A DNA stretch of 64,000 bases from Flaccisagitta enflata (taxonomy: Eukaryota; Chaetognatha; Sagittoidea; Aphragmophora). The number at the start of each line of letters is the position of its first letter. Position 1 is the stretch's first letter. The stretch covers positions 9,052,001-9,116,000 of the forward strand of contig OZ231126.1 in NCBI GenBank assembly GCA_965153355.1. The letters run 5' to 3'. The position numbers and the translations under genes were made by a program. Of this stretch, positions 11,301-53,944 are shown piece after piece. Under the pieces are notes generated by a model. It ran no database searches. It was not told the DNA's origin and saw only the letters and a list, made by a program, of their open reading frames with translations.

Positions 11301-12283
11301 ATCCGCGTTTTATTCCTTTCCTCCACCACATGGATGGGTAAATACCAGCGTGGCGATGAGATGGTTGCGTCGTCGTTCTTCGGATCAATCTCTATCGCCA
11401 CGCCCGTGTCTACAAATTTGTCCATTTCTTTGAAGACGCGATCGCGGAGGTCATGGTCGTTTGAGAGTTTATATCGGAGGCTTTTTGTCCTTTTGATCGT
11501 CATCGCACGTGCATTTACAGACTTGATAATTTCGACGATTTTCTCTTTCTCATACAGCCATGGAAGCCCCACGACATATTTCTGGAGATTCTCGTCGAAG
11601 TATATCGTCTCCATCACCCGTTTTACAGCGCGACGATTCTCTTCAGACTGGCCCATTTCTTCCTCCGATACAATGGCGAAGTCATGGTAGAACATGCGGT
11701 CGAGAGATTTGCTCAATGCGACGTTATCCACATGGATTGCGTTAATGACAGCGGTATCATCAGATCTTCGTCCACTCTTTCCTGCTACAGTCCATCCAAA
11801 ACCGCATCTGAAGGCTGTCAAAGATCCCGATGGACCTCTTGCCTCCACAGGCATCGTCGCGTCGTAATGGGCGGCGCCGATGATCGATTGGACAGGACCA
11901 TTTACTTTTGGAAATGGAACGTTGCGAAGATGAGATTGATTTGTGAAGTCGCGTTGGCATGGAGCAATATCCGCTTCACCCGTCAATAATTCTCCCGTTA
12001 ATGCGTTACTGATGTGGACATTGTATTCCTCGTCAATCGATGAAAGGATAAAGGACGCTAAGACTTTCTCCTCCACCACTTCACAATTGACCGTATGCAC
12101 GCGCATCAGCATCTTTTCAATTGGTAAGTCTAATTTTTTAACGATTTGAAGCGATAAAACGTCACGATCCGCACCGCTGTCAATCATCCCCAACACTACG
12201 GTGGAACGGCCCGTCGACGCGTTGGTGATCTTTGCAGGGACAATCGGTCGCGTGACATCATCCTCCGCAACTACCGTCCTCAT
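11252..12283 (-). pseudogene. BEL/Pao pol, first frame: aspartic protease and start of RT
   Basis: The ATG at 12283 has an in-frame stop just upstream, so this ORF starts independently of gag, 44 nt after the gag stop. Residues about 25-60 hold a retropepsin-type site (LGMIDSGADRDVLS). From about 300 the start of RT appears (SSPRWYLPIHVV, KTRICHDG). The frame then stops at 11252 while RT homology continues in the overlapping frame, which indicates a one-base indel near 11285-11295. Host control of this element cannot be judged. Confidence 0.82.
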
Positions 12284-12326
12284 CGCGGAGGTAGCAGCGA
12301 GTCACGCCTCCATCACTCTTCCTTCA

Positions 12327-15300
12327 TCAGATGCAGTCGTCCGTCGACGAGCTGCTTGGGGGCGCTGGAGGAACGGTTTTGGAGGCGGCGGCGGCTGCGG
12401 CTAATGCGGCGGGATTTGGCGTCTTAAACGTGATTCCTTCTCCATTTCCTCTCGGCTTGAATAGGCGATCGTGCAGCAGAGTTGCGTGTCTCTTATTGCA
12501 GGATGAACACGTCGGCTTGTCTTTGCAGTCCCGCGCTGAATGGTTTGGGCAGAAACAATGAAAGCATAGACGTTTCTCCGCCAACTTCTTCACACGATCC
12601 TCTGCTGATGGGATGGCTTCCAAAACATGACACGAATGGGAGTTGTGGCGACCTCCACAAATATTGCAGATGTCATTGGGTTGTTGCTTCGGCGGTGAGT
12701 TGACGAGCTGTTCCTTGAAGGTCGCCGGACCGACTGCCGTCGCTGCAACCTTTGTCGGTTTCGGCGCCATGCGTGTCGGTTCTTTGAGGTTGTTGAACGA
12801 TACCCAATGCTTCACCTCCTCGATGAGTTCTTGGAAGCCGTAAGCCGTGCCGTGGCGAGCTTGTTCACGAGCGCTTGCTTTCCAATAGTCCGTCGAGATA
12901 TGTGGCACCCTCGCGTTGATGATGCGGCGGATGTGGACGTCACGATCACACTCCCCAGTTGCATTCAGCAGTTCTGCGACGCTTTCCAGTTTGTACAACG
13001 TGCCAATCAACGCTTGATGGGCTTTCATGTCGTTTTCTGGAACCTTTCCTTTCCTGCAGATGCTGTCGACGGCCGATTGGAACGGATTGACGCTCGTGTT
13101 GAACATTTCGTCCAGGCGTTTCCACAAGGTGCTGTAGACGCGGCGCATATTGTGCGCCTTGATGATGAGTTGTTGACCGTCGATAATTTCCTTCGCTGGA
13201 TTCGCGAAGACGTTGGCCAATTCAGTCACTTTATCAATTTCGTCTAGCTCGATGTTAGAGGCGGCATTTTCAAATTTGGATTTGGCGATGATATAGTCGA
13301 TTGGCTCGAGGTATCCATATGCTTCTCTTGGGCGTGCTGCGCGCATCTCCCTCAATCCCATGTCCTTCGCTCTGACGCGGGCGTCGTAGGCAATCGGGTT
13401 ATCGATGAAGGACACCGCGTTCATCCTCTCGGCAAAGGATTGCGAATGCGCGAGGCCGTTTCGCGCGGAGTCACTTCCGGTTTGACGTCTTTGATATCTA
13501 GGAGGCGACGGCGTTGGGGGCGGCGTCTTTCTCGACTTCCGTCTGTCAACGCGTTCGAACCCTTCGTCGTCGAAGACGTCGTCGACCAGAGGGCGTTGAC
13601 TTCCGCGTGTGTTGCGGGATGTTTGCGGAGCTGGAGGATCACCCGCGATTTGGTGGACGATGACGGGTGAGCTTGGTGATGGCGGCGTCGATTTGCGCGG
13701 CTGAACACGTGTCTGCAAAACGACGCTGTCCTCCAGGTTGAGATCGCTGATCAGTTGTTGGACTCTTGCCATTGCGTCCGCGTGATCCATCGCGTTCTTT
13801 TCTTGCTCCGCTGCATCTTGTCTCGTGCGCAATTGCTCGTGGAGAGGATGTTCACGGGCGGTTGGGGGCGGCGTCTTGGATGGCAGCTGTCTTTGCTGAC
13901 TTTTCTTTTGCGCTTCTCTCTTCTTCCTCTCCTCCTCTTCTTTCCTTTTCTTCTCTTCCTCCTTTTTCTTTTCTTCGCGTCTTTTCTTCTCCTCCATCTT
14001 CTTCCTTTCTTCCGCGTCTCTCTTAGCCACCGCCTTCCTTCTCTCCTCCTCTGCTTTCCTTTCCGCTTCTTTCCTTTTCTTTTCTTCTTTCTCCTCTTTC
14101 TCTCTTTTCTCCAGTGCCATCTTGTTCTTCAAGTTTATCCTCCTTTTCTCCTCTTGCCCTTTTCTTGTCTCCTCTGCCTTCCTTCTCATTTCTTCAGCGT
14201 GGATGCGTTGTCTTTCCTCCTCCTCCTCCTTCTCCTTCTTCCTCCTCTCCTCCTCCTCCCTTCTTTTCCTCTCGTCGATTCCGGCCGTGACCGCATCTGT
14301 TCGGGCATTAACGGCTGCGTTTAATGCGATGTTTGCCGTCATCTGCCGGGCGTTCTCTTCCCGTTGTTGAGATACAGAGCGCGAGCTGAGACGGAATCTC
14401 GTGTTCGCGCGTGCTTCTCTCGCCACCGAGCGTCGAACTTGGTTAACGTCGTCGACGAGACGTCCGACGACTTGCACCATCGCGTCGCCTTGAGCGACTC
14501 TGTCGCCGTCGGCAATCGACTGCTGTAACATGTTGAGAAGGTCTTGCGTGGGAGGGGCGCCGCCGACGGCGCCTGGAGGGAGGTTGGCGTCAGCGTCCGG
14601 CCATGACGTTTCCATTGCGTCGCTGGCGTCGTCGTCTTCATTGTCTCTGGCCGACAAAAAACGTGATTTCGCCGGCGTCACCGGTGTTGGAGGTTCAAAG
14701 TTTATGCGTATCTCTTCGGCGTCTTCTAACGCGCCTGGCGTGTGGGGCGGCGCGTTGTGGCGTTGCTCCGCTGCATTGAGATTCGCTGCTTCCGTGCCGA
14801 CGGGCAAGTCGTCCTCTCCCGCGTCTTCATCGTCGCCGGTCACGTTCGGCGTTGATTTACGTCGTCGTGAAAGGGATTGGACGAAATGCGTCGACGACCC
14901 CATCGTCATCTCGAGAGCGCGTTTTGTTCCAGTCTCTGGTGACTCGTCATGGATGTCGTGGTAGGTCGGCAGGAACAGATGCGACGCAAAAGTGTTTTTG
15001 TCGTGGAAGCATGACGCGTCCCACAGTTTCCGTACCTCCGTCAGTGAGCTTTCGGCTGTCGACAACAATGACGCCGCTTTGTCGGGGTTGTTCGTCGATT
15101 CTGCATGTGCGTAAGTCTTCGTCGTATTGACCAATCGCCACGCCGCTAACCACACTTCCTTTCGAAGGCAGTCCATATCTTGGTAAAAGTCCAAAATATC
15201 GTCATCGTTAAGGGTATCGGCGGTTTTCAACGCCGACATGAAGGCGTTGCGCGTTTTGCGTAGAGCCTTTCGTAATCCGCGAAGCGTCGTGGCTACGGGG

Positions 15301-15443
15301 TCCATTGCGCCCGCATAGACGGACGAGTCGGAAACGACGGACATGCAGTCGGTTGGTCGAAAAGCCTTCCTGCGTTGATTGGGCAGCGAAGGTGGCGGCA
15401 TTGACGTCGCGTCGGTGTTGGCGTTGTTGTTGGCGGTCGACAT
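12327..15443 (-). CDS. BEL/Pao gag with long charged helix and zinc knuckles (1038 aa from ATG)
   Basis: The frame is open from 15518 (inside the LTR), but the first ATG is at 15443, which I take as the start. An N-terminal region with acidic/S-P-rich stretches is followed at about residues 395-530 (from the ATG) by an uninterrupted E/K/R-rich segment that should form a single charged helix. The C-terminal third carries a Pao-type capsid-like region ('YIIAKSKFENAASNIELDE', 'LWKRLDEMF', 'ALIGTLYKLESVAELL'), then cysteine/histidine clusters (CNICGGRHNSHSCHVL; CFHCFCPNHSARDC; CSSCNKRH) as nucleocapsid-type zinc knuckles. The ORF is intact. It is followed after 44 nt by the pol ORF in a different frame. 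Confidence 0.85.
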   Translation of the reverse strand: MSTANNNANTDATSMPPPSLPNQRRKAFRPTDCMSVVSDSSVYAGAMDPVATTLRGLRKALRKTRNAFMSALKTADTLNDDDILDFYQDMDCLRKEVWLAAWRLVNTTKTYAHAESTNNPDKAASLLSTAESSLTEVRKLWDASCFHDKNTFASHLFLPTYHDIHDESPETGTKRALEMTMGSSTHFVQSLSRRRKSTPNVTGDDEDAGEDDLPVGTEAANLNAAEQRHNAPPHTPGALEDAEEIRINFEPPTPVTPAKSRFLSARDNEDDDASDAMETSWPDADANLPPGAVGGAPPTQDLLNMLQQSIADGDRVAQGDAMVQVVGRLVDDVNQVRRSVAREARANTRFRLSSRSVSQQREENARQMTANIALNAAVNARTDAVTAGIDERKRREEEERRKKEKEEEEERQRIHAEEMRRKAEETRKGQEEKRRINLKNKMALEKREKEEKEEKKRKEAERKAEEERRKAVAKRDAEERKKMEEKKRREEKKKEEEKKRKEEEERKKREAQKKSQQRQLPSKTPPPTAREHPLHEQLRTRQDAAEQEKNAMDHADAMARVQQLISDLNLEDSVVLQTRVQPRKSTPPSPSSPVIVHQIAGDPPAPQTSRNTRGSQRPLVDDVFDDEGFERVDRRKSRKTPPPTPSPPRYQRRQTGSDSARNGLAHSQSFAERMNAVSFIDNPIAYDARVRAKDMGLREMRAARPREAYGYLEPIDYIIAKSKFENAASNIELDEIDKVTELANVFANPAKEIIDGQQLIIKAHNMRRVYSTLWKRLDEMFNTSVNPFQSAVDSICRKGKVPENDMKAHQALIGTLYKLESVAELLNATGECDRDVHIRRIINARVPHISTDYWKASAREQARHGTAYGFQELIEEVKHWVSFNNLKEPTRMAPKPTKVAATAVGPATFKEQLVNSPPKQQPNDICNICGGRHNSHSCHVLEAIPSAEDRVKKLAEKRLCFHCFCPNHSARDCKDKPTCSSCNKRHATLLHDRLFKPRGNGEGITFKTPNPAALAAAAAASKTVPPAPPSSSSTDDCI

Positions 15444-15475
15444 CGTTGACGTTGCGTGGATCGTTGATGGTTTTT

Positions 15476-15487
15476 GATTCCACGAAT
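15476..15487 (-). promoter_or_regulatory. Candidate primer-binding-site region with complementary copy in the LTR
   Basis: On the minus strand, ATTCGTGGAATC directly follows the 5' LTR end. Its exact 12-base complement lies inside the LTR at 15640-15651, so the transcript could pair the two. The TGGAATC part suggests tRNA priming, but I cannot assign the tRNA. Confidence 0.45.
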
Positions 15488-16277
15488 TGAGAGCGTTTAA
15501 CGTCTGATTTCTTATCAAGCTCCTGATGCGTAATCGCGAGAACTGACTCCACTGCGTAGCTGCGCTAATGATTTGGAACGTACACCCGCTTAGAACGAAT
15601 TGTTGAGATGAGCGGTCAAGTTGTCCGCGAAATCAGTCTATTCGTGGAATCCTGATGGACAGAGAGAAAGAAAAAGGTTAGGACAAACTCTGTACATCAA
15701 TGAAGGACACTTCTGTAAACGCGCCAAAAAGGTAAAAGGTCAAGGACTTACACGGATGTTGTCGAACGGTTTCCAATCTAGGCACAGGGCAGGGAAGTCG
15801 GGGAAAAAGCATCAAAATCGAGTCTTTAACTGAGATTGTGAAGTCGAATGTCAGTAAGAGAGTCAGGGAAGCTACTTTTACTTAACCTAGGAATAAATAA
15901 CAAATTTAATCAAAGCATCACGAGATTTGAAATTATTTGGCAGCAATGGAACAATGATCAATGAAATCGTCGCGTCGTGGGAATTTGTTAGAGGGGTCGA
16001 AGTCTATTCTCCTCTAAGCGGTTGAGGAGATACAGTCCATCAATCCTCAACCGGAAGTCAGCGCTTTCTGCGCGCGCGCGCGCTCCTCCACTTCCTCCGT
16101 CGATCGAAGATCTTTCTCCTTTTCCTCGATTTCCTCCACTCTGCAGTCGAGCAGACGCCATCTTGGAATCATCGACGGCGAGAGAGCCTCTCCTCCTCTT
16201 CGGGATCCGCGGAGTCGAATGCATCCGATCGAGCGCTTCTTGACCTGGATATGGTGGGGAATGTGAAGAATGTCACA
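15488..16277 (-). repeat. 5' LTR of BEL/Pao element (790 bp, full length)
   Basis: On the minus strand it begins TGTGACATTC and ends CTCA, next to the primer-binding region. It contains a GC-rich segment (15969-16136, with CGCGCGCGCGCG) that is missing from the 3' LTR. It presumably carries the promoter; no TATA box could be assigned with confidence. Confidence 0.9.
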
Positions 16278-16458
16278 CCCCTCATCTTTTCCATACTATG
16301 ATCTGAACTTTGACATGCAAAAACCATCACATATTACCAATATTCACTGAAAATTTCATGATTTTTTTCCAAGTGGTTTAGGAGCTATAAAGGTTTTGCA
16401 TTTTACAGTCCTATCCGAAGACGGTGTATGAATATTTTTTTTCTTAAAGTGCATCTCT
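16278..16458 (-). repeat. Right arm of the foldback element split by the retrotransposon
   Basis: Reverse complement of 3535-3712 (TATCCGAAGACGGTGTATGA, AGTGCATCTC). The right target duplication CCCCT (16278-16282) forms the first bases of this arm, so the retrotransposon integrated at the arm/loop junction. Confidence 0.8.
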
Positions 16459-16856
16459 TGAATTCCAAATGTTTTTCTTTTATAATTGCTATTTATTTAA
16501 AATTAGGAGCTGTCATCTCATCACCCTGCTAATTTTTTTTTCATTTTATTCCATATTTTTTTTCCCTGAAATGTCAGCTGGAATGAATGTTGATTTTAGT
16601 CACCAACTGGCGATTTAGTAAGCAGATAATTTGCATCACTATTTCCTTCCGCTAAAAGTATTTGTTAGCAGATTTCACTTTACTAATAGCTGCTTGGTAG
16701 TTGGTCAATTTTCTTTTTTGCTGTTCAATTTTGTTACGATCTATCATACTGTTTTTCCTTAATTTTGAATCAATCCCTTGATAAATATTCCATGAATACA
16801 TCTACATGTTAGATGAAAAATCATAGTTATCTGAGATTGTCAGGATAATCAACTGA

Positions 16857-16935
16857 CCCACACACATACACAAAGATACACAGACACACACACACTCACA
16901 CTCACACACACACTCACACACACACACACACAGAA
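16857..16935. repeat. (CA)n microsatellite
   Basis: An interrupted CACA/CACT run lies immediately left of a foldback element. Confidence 0.85.
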
Positions 16936-16941
16936 AAGGTA

Positions 16942-17543
16942 CAGTGAGGTTCGTGGAATAACAGCCTAAACTGGAGGAAGGTATTTAAGTGTCTTAATTT
17001 CATTTGTCAAATTTGATATTTGAGATATAAGTTGTTCACTTGATGCTTTTGTCCTTGAGTTTATCGGTTGCTATGGAAACCAAAATCATTTTTTCAAACA
17101 TTTATTACCACTAAAATATCAATATTCTGAGAAATATTGTCAGGGAACATTGCTCAAAATTAAATTTGCTACAACTTTCCCACAGTATGTTCTGTAAGAA
17201 TATTGCTCGTTTGGCCGTTGCTAGGGGGCATCACACCTAGCAACCGCTAAATGATGCTCCCTAGCAACGGCTAAACCAGCAATATTCTTACAGGACATAC
17301 TATGGGAAAGTTGTAGCAAATTTAATTTTGAGCAATGTTCCCTGATAATATTTGTCAAAATATTGATATTCTAATTGTTATAAATGTTCAAAAAAATAAT
17401 TTTGGTTTCCATGGCAACCAAAAAACTCAGGGACAAAAGCATCAAATGAACAACTTAAATTCCAAATATCAAGTTTGTCAAATGAAATTAAGACACTTAA
17501 ATACCTTCCTCCAGTTTAAGCTGTTATTCCACGAACCCCACTG
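16942..17543. mobile_element. Large palindromic MITE (602 bp) with TA target duplication
   Basis: Nearly the whole element is an imperfect palindrome centred near 17240. The left end CAGTGAGGTTCGTGGAATAA is mirrored by the right end TTATTCCACGAACCCCACTG. TA flanks both sides. The arms contain GTTGCTATGGAAACC and GGTTTCCATGGCAACC, and the centre contains CGTTGCTAGGGGGC and GCTCCCTAGCAACG. There is no ORF. Terminal CAGTG plus TA suggests Tc1/mariner-class mobilisation. Confidence 0.85.
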
Positions 17544-18011
17544 TAGCAAAAAGAATGGGAGATAAAGAAAGAAACTTAAACTGACAAAAAAAAAAAAAAA
17601 AGATAATGAAAAATTCTGGAAAAATTCGTGCAAAAAAAAACATAGACAGACGCTTGAACAAAGACAATGTCAGTCTTTAGAGAGAAGTGATATTTTTAGA
17701 CTATCAACTTGCTATACAACGGAAAATTGGCAGATGAATCCATAGTAAAAAAATAACTGTAAACGCATGATTTGATAACACTTGTTCAAGCCTCATCTGC
17801 GGAGAGCTCTCCAGGTGGTTGGAGAGCTCTCAAAGTCTCGGAGAGTGCCAGGAGAGCTCTCAAACTCTCAGAGAGCTCTCAAGCTCTCCTAAAGTCCATG
17901 GCCCTCACTCAAGAATTGATTTGGAGGGGAGGAGGTAGTTGATGAAGAGAAGGAGGATGGAATTGATGAGGAGGAGGAATGACAGAGATAGTGGATAATT
18001 CTTTAGCCTCT

Positions 18012-18169
18012 CTGCCTCAGATTGCCCACACTGACTCTTCGCGCATCGTGGGGCAGAACGAGACTTCGTTCCCGTGCGATGGAACCAACGCCACTTTCCG
18101 CGTCATGTTCAAGGAACCAGTCGAGATCTACCCAAACATGAATTACACCGCTGCATGCACTCTCAAAGG
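18012..18169 (+). CDS. BTB-PHR gene, penultimate exon
   Basis: The acceptor is CTCTGCCTCAG and the donor CAAAG|GTCATT, a weak match to consensus. It ends in phase 1; the split Gly codon joins the next exon at 18405. Confidence 0.75.
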
Positions 18170-18561
18170 TCATTAAAGTTATGGTTATCATTCTTCTCTT
18201 CGGCTCATCTCTTTGAATGCTTCGAACCCCAATCGAACCCCAAGCATTGAAATGACTAAAATTCGGCTTCTTTACTTAACTCTCTTATCACGATTTGCCC
18301 CCTTCTTCCCCCCCCCCCCCTTCCCCAACTTATCATTTTGTAATCACCCTCACCCTTCTCTTCCCTCCCCACCTTTCTTTGTCTCCCATCCCCCTTTGTT
18401 CAGGTCCGGATTCGTATTACGGTACGAAAGGCCAGCGTAAAGTCGTTCACGAAAGCGTTTCGCGGGAGAGAGTCGTGTTCACTTTCTCCTACGCGGCCGG
18501 ATCGAACAATGGAACCTCGGTCGAAGACGGACAAATACCGGAAATCATCTTCTACACTTGA
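18012..18561 (+). CDS. BTB-PHR protein (BTBD1/2/3/6 type), last two exons
   Basis: Two exons encode the C-terminal half of a PHR domain. Exon -2 (18012-18169) follows an acceptor TCTGCCTCAG and reads [17 protein letters not shown] and later '[17 protein letters not shown]'. Exon -1 (18405-18561) begins after TTTGTTCAG and reads [13 protein letters not shown] and [10 protein letters not shown], then stops. 'TLKGPDSxYGTKG' and terminal '[10 protein letters not shown]' are hallmarks of the BTBD1/2/3/6 family, whose BTB-BACK-PHR proteins act as cullin-3 ubiquitin-ligase adaptors. BTB and BACK exons are not found in the window, so they lie upstream of base 1 (implying an intron over 18 kb) or have been lost. 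I do not assign which paralogue it is. Confidence 0.85.
18405..18561 (+). CDS. BTB-PHR gene, terminal exon
   Basis: The acceptor TTTGTTCAG follows a C/T-rich tract. The exon encodes the end of the PHR beta-sandwich, [18 protein letters not shown], and a TGA stop at 18559-18561. Confidence 0.85.
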
Positions 18562-19669
18562 AAACGGACGAGAGGCCAACGGGCCCAGAGACGGACGAGG
18601 TCAGGCGGACCGATGTGACCCAAATCATTCTTTACATGTGAAAAGCGCACGAATCTTTTCACTGAATGGACAAAAACCTCTGTTCGAACTTGAGTCCAAA
18701 GATGGCTTGATGCCGCAAATCATCAATTGTATTCAGAGTCGTCGGTTGGAAGAAAGATTCACAGATGTAGAGATTAATTGGAGTTGTGGAAGGAGGCTGT
18801 CTAGATGAGCAAGTGCAGAGTGACTAGAAAGATGATGATGATGATGAGGATGATGATGAGGATGATGATGATGATGATTTTGAGGTTTGACGCGCCGCCG
18901 TGTACGAGCGAAACGTCAAATGCACAGACAACGCACTCGAGCCGGTGTAAACTGATCAATTTTGTGTGAGTGCGTGGCGTTATGATATAGTAGCGTAGCT
19001 TATTATTATCTAGTAGCTCGGTAGTACATTACCCTTGCCTTATCGCGAAAAGAGAATCAAACTGCAACGCCTATTTGCCAACATTGTAATCGTACGCTAA
19101 ATGCTCAATGAACTCATGTTAGTCTGACAAGCTCTCGCCCCCGCTTTCTGTCCGTCTGTTTACCTATCTGTCCGTCTGTTTACCTATCTGTCTCTCTGTC
19201 TGTCCTTTTTGTCTTTCCTCCGCCCTATTTCTTTCTCCTTTTCACCCTCAGTCTCGTCAATTGTGAATGTGATAATCTCCCATCGTATGTTTCTCGCAGA
19301 TATGTATACATAACTAATATTCTTATTCCTAGGAACAAGGTATTTCTCAGAAAAGCTCAATTGCGATTAACGATGCTTACGACACTAGAATTTTACGTAT
19401 CACTTACAAAGGAAGAATTAAGGCAAAATAATTTTTGAAAAATTGCCACAAAAAAAACCTTCCTAACGTTTGAATACGGGCAGGACTGAGTAATGATAAT
19501 CGAAATTCAGACGAGTGATATCAAAAGACCCGCACTTGGCCTAATTAAGGAAACTGGCATTTTGCCGCAAAACAGCATTAAAATTGTGACAAGAAACGAC
19601 TAAAACAGGCACAAAGGAAACTTATTCAAAAAAAAAAAAAAGAGAAAGATTACTTCGCCCTACGTAGCA
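18562..19669. other. Intergenic/3'UTR between BTB-PHR and GLYR1 genes
   Basis: About 1.1 kb with no supported exon. It holds a GAT microsatellite at 18832-18882 and a short TCTGTCCGTCTGTTTACCTA duplication at 19146-19195. No canonical AATAAA was found; an ATTAAA occurs near 19575. The promoter of GLYR1 presumably lies at its right end, but no core element is evident. Confidence 0.45.
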
Positions 19670-33337
<13,668 letters not shown>

Positions 33338-35186
33338 AGACTAGGAAATATTTTGTGCTCAACAAATATGTCAATAATGAGTCTATCCTGGCCAATCGTC
33401 TTGGCCCTAATTTCCGATCCCATGGAAATTTCGTCCATGTCGAATTGTCGAAAATTCGACCCAAGAGAATCCTTTTTGTTTATGACTATCAAAAAAAAAA
33501 ATAATCGAGCTTCTCAGCAAATCGCTCATACGATATACGTTTGAAATTCGATATGGAGCAAAACTACAAAAAAAAAGTGCCTTGTTATAGACCTCGCGTC
33601 TTCCAACGTGGACAATATTAAACCCGCGCGCGCATTTTCAGTTTTCTTTCTCATTTCCTTTCATTTAGTTTTAGTGTTTTGTGTTTCCTTTCAAGTTAAA
33701 GTCGAGATGGCGCTTGAGATCTGTATGGTTTGGTTCAACCTTGTAATGAGGAAGGACTCGTTTCCATCAGTCCATCACTGCGCAATCCTTTTTCTCCTCA
33801 CAATGCTTTGGATAGTCATTATTATTTCGATATTGATGAATCACTTTTGAATTGTGTACTCCTAATCATGTTTTGAAAAACGTTCATCCCGTAATGATTG
33901 CTGCGTTTTTTCTTACTCTTACTTTTTGCATCCTCTCCTTTTTCATAAAAGTCATTTGCATATTTGCCATCAAGCTGAGATACCCATCTAACCATGTATT
34001 CAATGGTTTTAAGTCCCTTATCCCCACTCCACCCCATACACTCATCCGTCACCCTTACGTCTGTTATCTCCTAAAATGAATTCTTCCACTGACCACTGTC
34101 CTTATTCATCGTTGATTGTATGAAAAGAAGTTGTAGATTTTTGCGCAACGGGAAATTAAGGAATTTTGCCATTTCTATGGAAGATCTTCTCTAGTTGATA
34201 CTCGCAAGAAGGTAAAAAAAGGGGCGAACTTCATTACAGTTTAACTGCTTGTCAGTGCTTGGGAATCGTGTCATTATCGCAATATTCATTTTGCTTACAC
34301 ATTCAGTACCCCAAGCTCGTCTGCTTGCGGTCCGTCCATCCTTGGGCCAGTTGGTCGCGCATTCTTAAGACGATTTACTAGGCTTATTTATCGGCTTATC
34401 TATTGCAAGATGTCTTACTATCAATATATTTCTGCTGGTATATTAAGAGAGTTATCAAAACGCTAGGATGCATCACCGTGGGTTTTTGTTTTCTTTACGA
34501 CCTTTTACAGCTAGAGCTTCCTCTTTATATCTTGTTGTGGTTGCTTTTCAATTCATATTTACTCATCAAGTCATTTGAAATTTCGTGTTATTTTCGATCT
34601 TCTTTCCGTCGATTTACCCCTAATCCCACCTAATCTGATGATTTACTGAGTTTGCTGCTATACTTTCTCTATACAGTCTTCCTGGTGAGATATCAGTCGC
34701 TAGAGCACCTACAGCATTCTCACTTTCTCTGTATTCTTCCCTCTCGAGAAAGCTTAATATACAATTACAAGACGAAAACTCCACTAACTAGCAATGACTC
34801 GTCGTACTACTCTGTTGGGCCATTGCGACGGAGGAAATCATCTCCCAGTAACGTAACTAAATTATACAAAGACATTCAGTGACATTTTGGCCACTTTATC
34901 ATAAAAAGAACCTTAAATTACTTCCATGGAATGATTAAACTTTGTTTATAAATCGCATTTCGGTTGAATGCTTTGCGCAATCTCGTGGAACGATCGAAAG
35001 TGGATTTGGAAGTAGACTCGTCACCGCGTAATACCATCGCGTGACAATTGAGTCTCATTGATCTCTCCAAAGAAAACGAAGGTTCCTCTCGTGACACAGC
35101 GTGTCTTTTCTCTCTTTTGCCTTGGCGAACGATCAACCAATCAATCAATCGATCAATCGTTAACCCATCTTCACCAACCCTTCACG
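33338..35186. other. Intergenic region between GLYR1 and DNM1L
   Basis: About 1.85 kb of AT-rich sequence with no supported exon. An ATTAAA near 33617 could be the GLYR1 polyadenylation signal, but no AATAAA is present. The right end should contain the DNM1L promoter/5'UTR; no core motif is convincing. Confidence 0.45.
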
Positions 35187-53582
<18,396 letters not shown>

Positions 53583-53944
53583 AAAGATTTGGGAAAGGGA
53601 CGTGCGGAGATGGCGAGTAGTGGACGAGCATGATTTAAAGAAAGAAGGGAACAAATTATTAGAGAAAGAAATCGTGAGTGGAAAGGATAGATGGAATGGT
53701 CTTGGCCTCGGGATAGTGTGACCTTTGATTGAATAGTGTTTGAGCGTAGGAATGTATCATAATCTTGAAATGTGTGGGGCGACTGGATTTGAATTGATTA
53801 CGTGGGAGTAAGGAAAAATAAGTACCCCGGGGGTACAACGATGCGTCCACATGCTGCTTAGCTTGTTAAGGATGATGCAATATTAATCATGTGGAATGAT
53901 GCAATGACGACATTTTGGGTGATTTTCCTGAGTTTTAACCACTT

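Larger units (their letters stand above)
3977..16277 (-). mobile_element. BEL/Pao LTR retrotransposon, nearly complete
   Basis: This 12.3-kb element is oriented on the minus strand. Its 5' LTR is at 15488-16277 and its 3' LTR at 3977-4586, both with TG...CA ends and flanked by CCCCT. Internal order on the minus strand is gag (zinc knuckles), aspartic protease, reverse transcriptase (YVDD), RNase H, integrase (HHCC, DDE), then an extra 778-codon ORF. A G-rich polypurine tract abuts the 3' LTR. The protease-RT-RNase H-integrase order and the A17-type protease/RT arrangement are those of BEL/Pao. Pol is split over three frames, so this copy is probably not autonomous. The LTRs are near-identical apart from indels, which suggests a fairly recent insertion. 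The larger element size comes from the charged-repeat gag and the third ORF. Confidence 0.92.

Noticed and set aside
5368-15490. Numerous plus-strand ORFs of 60-190 codons across the retrotransposon
   Set aside because: They are shadows of the long minus-strand gag, pol and third ORF.
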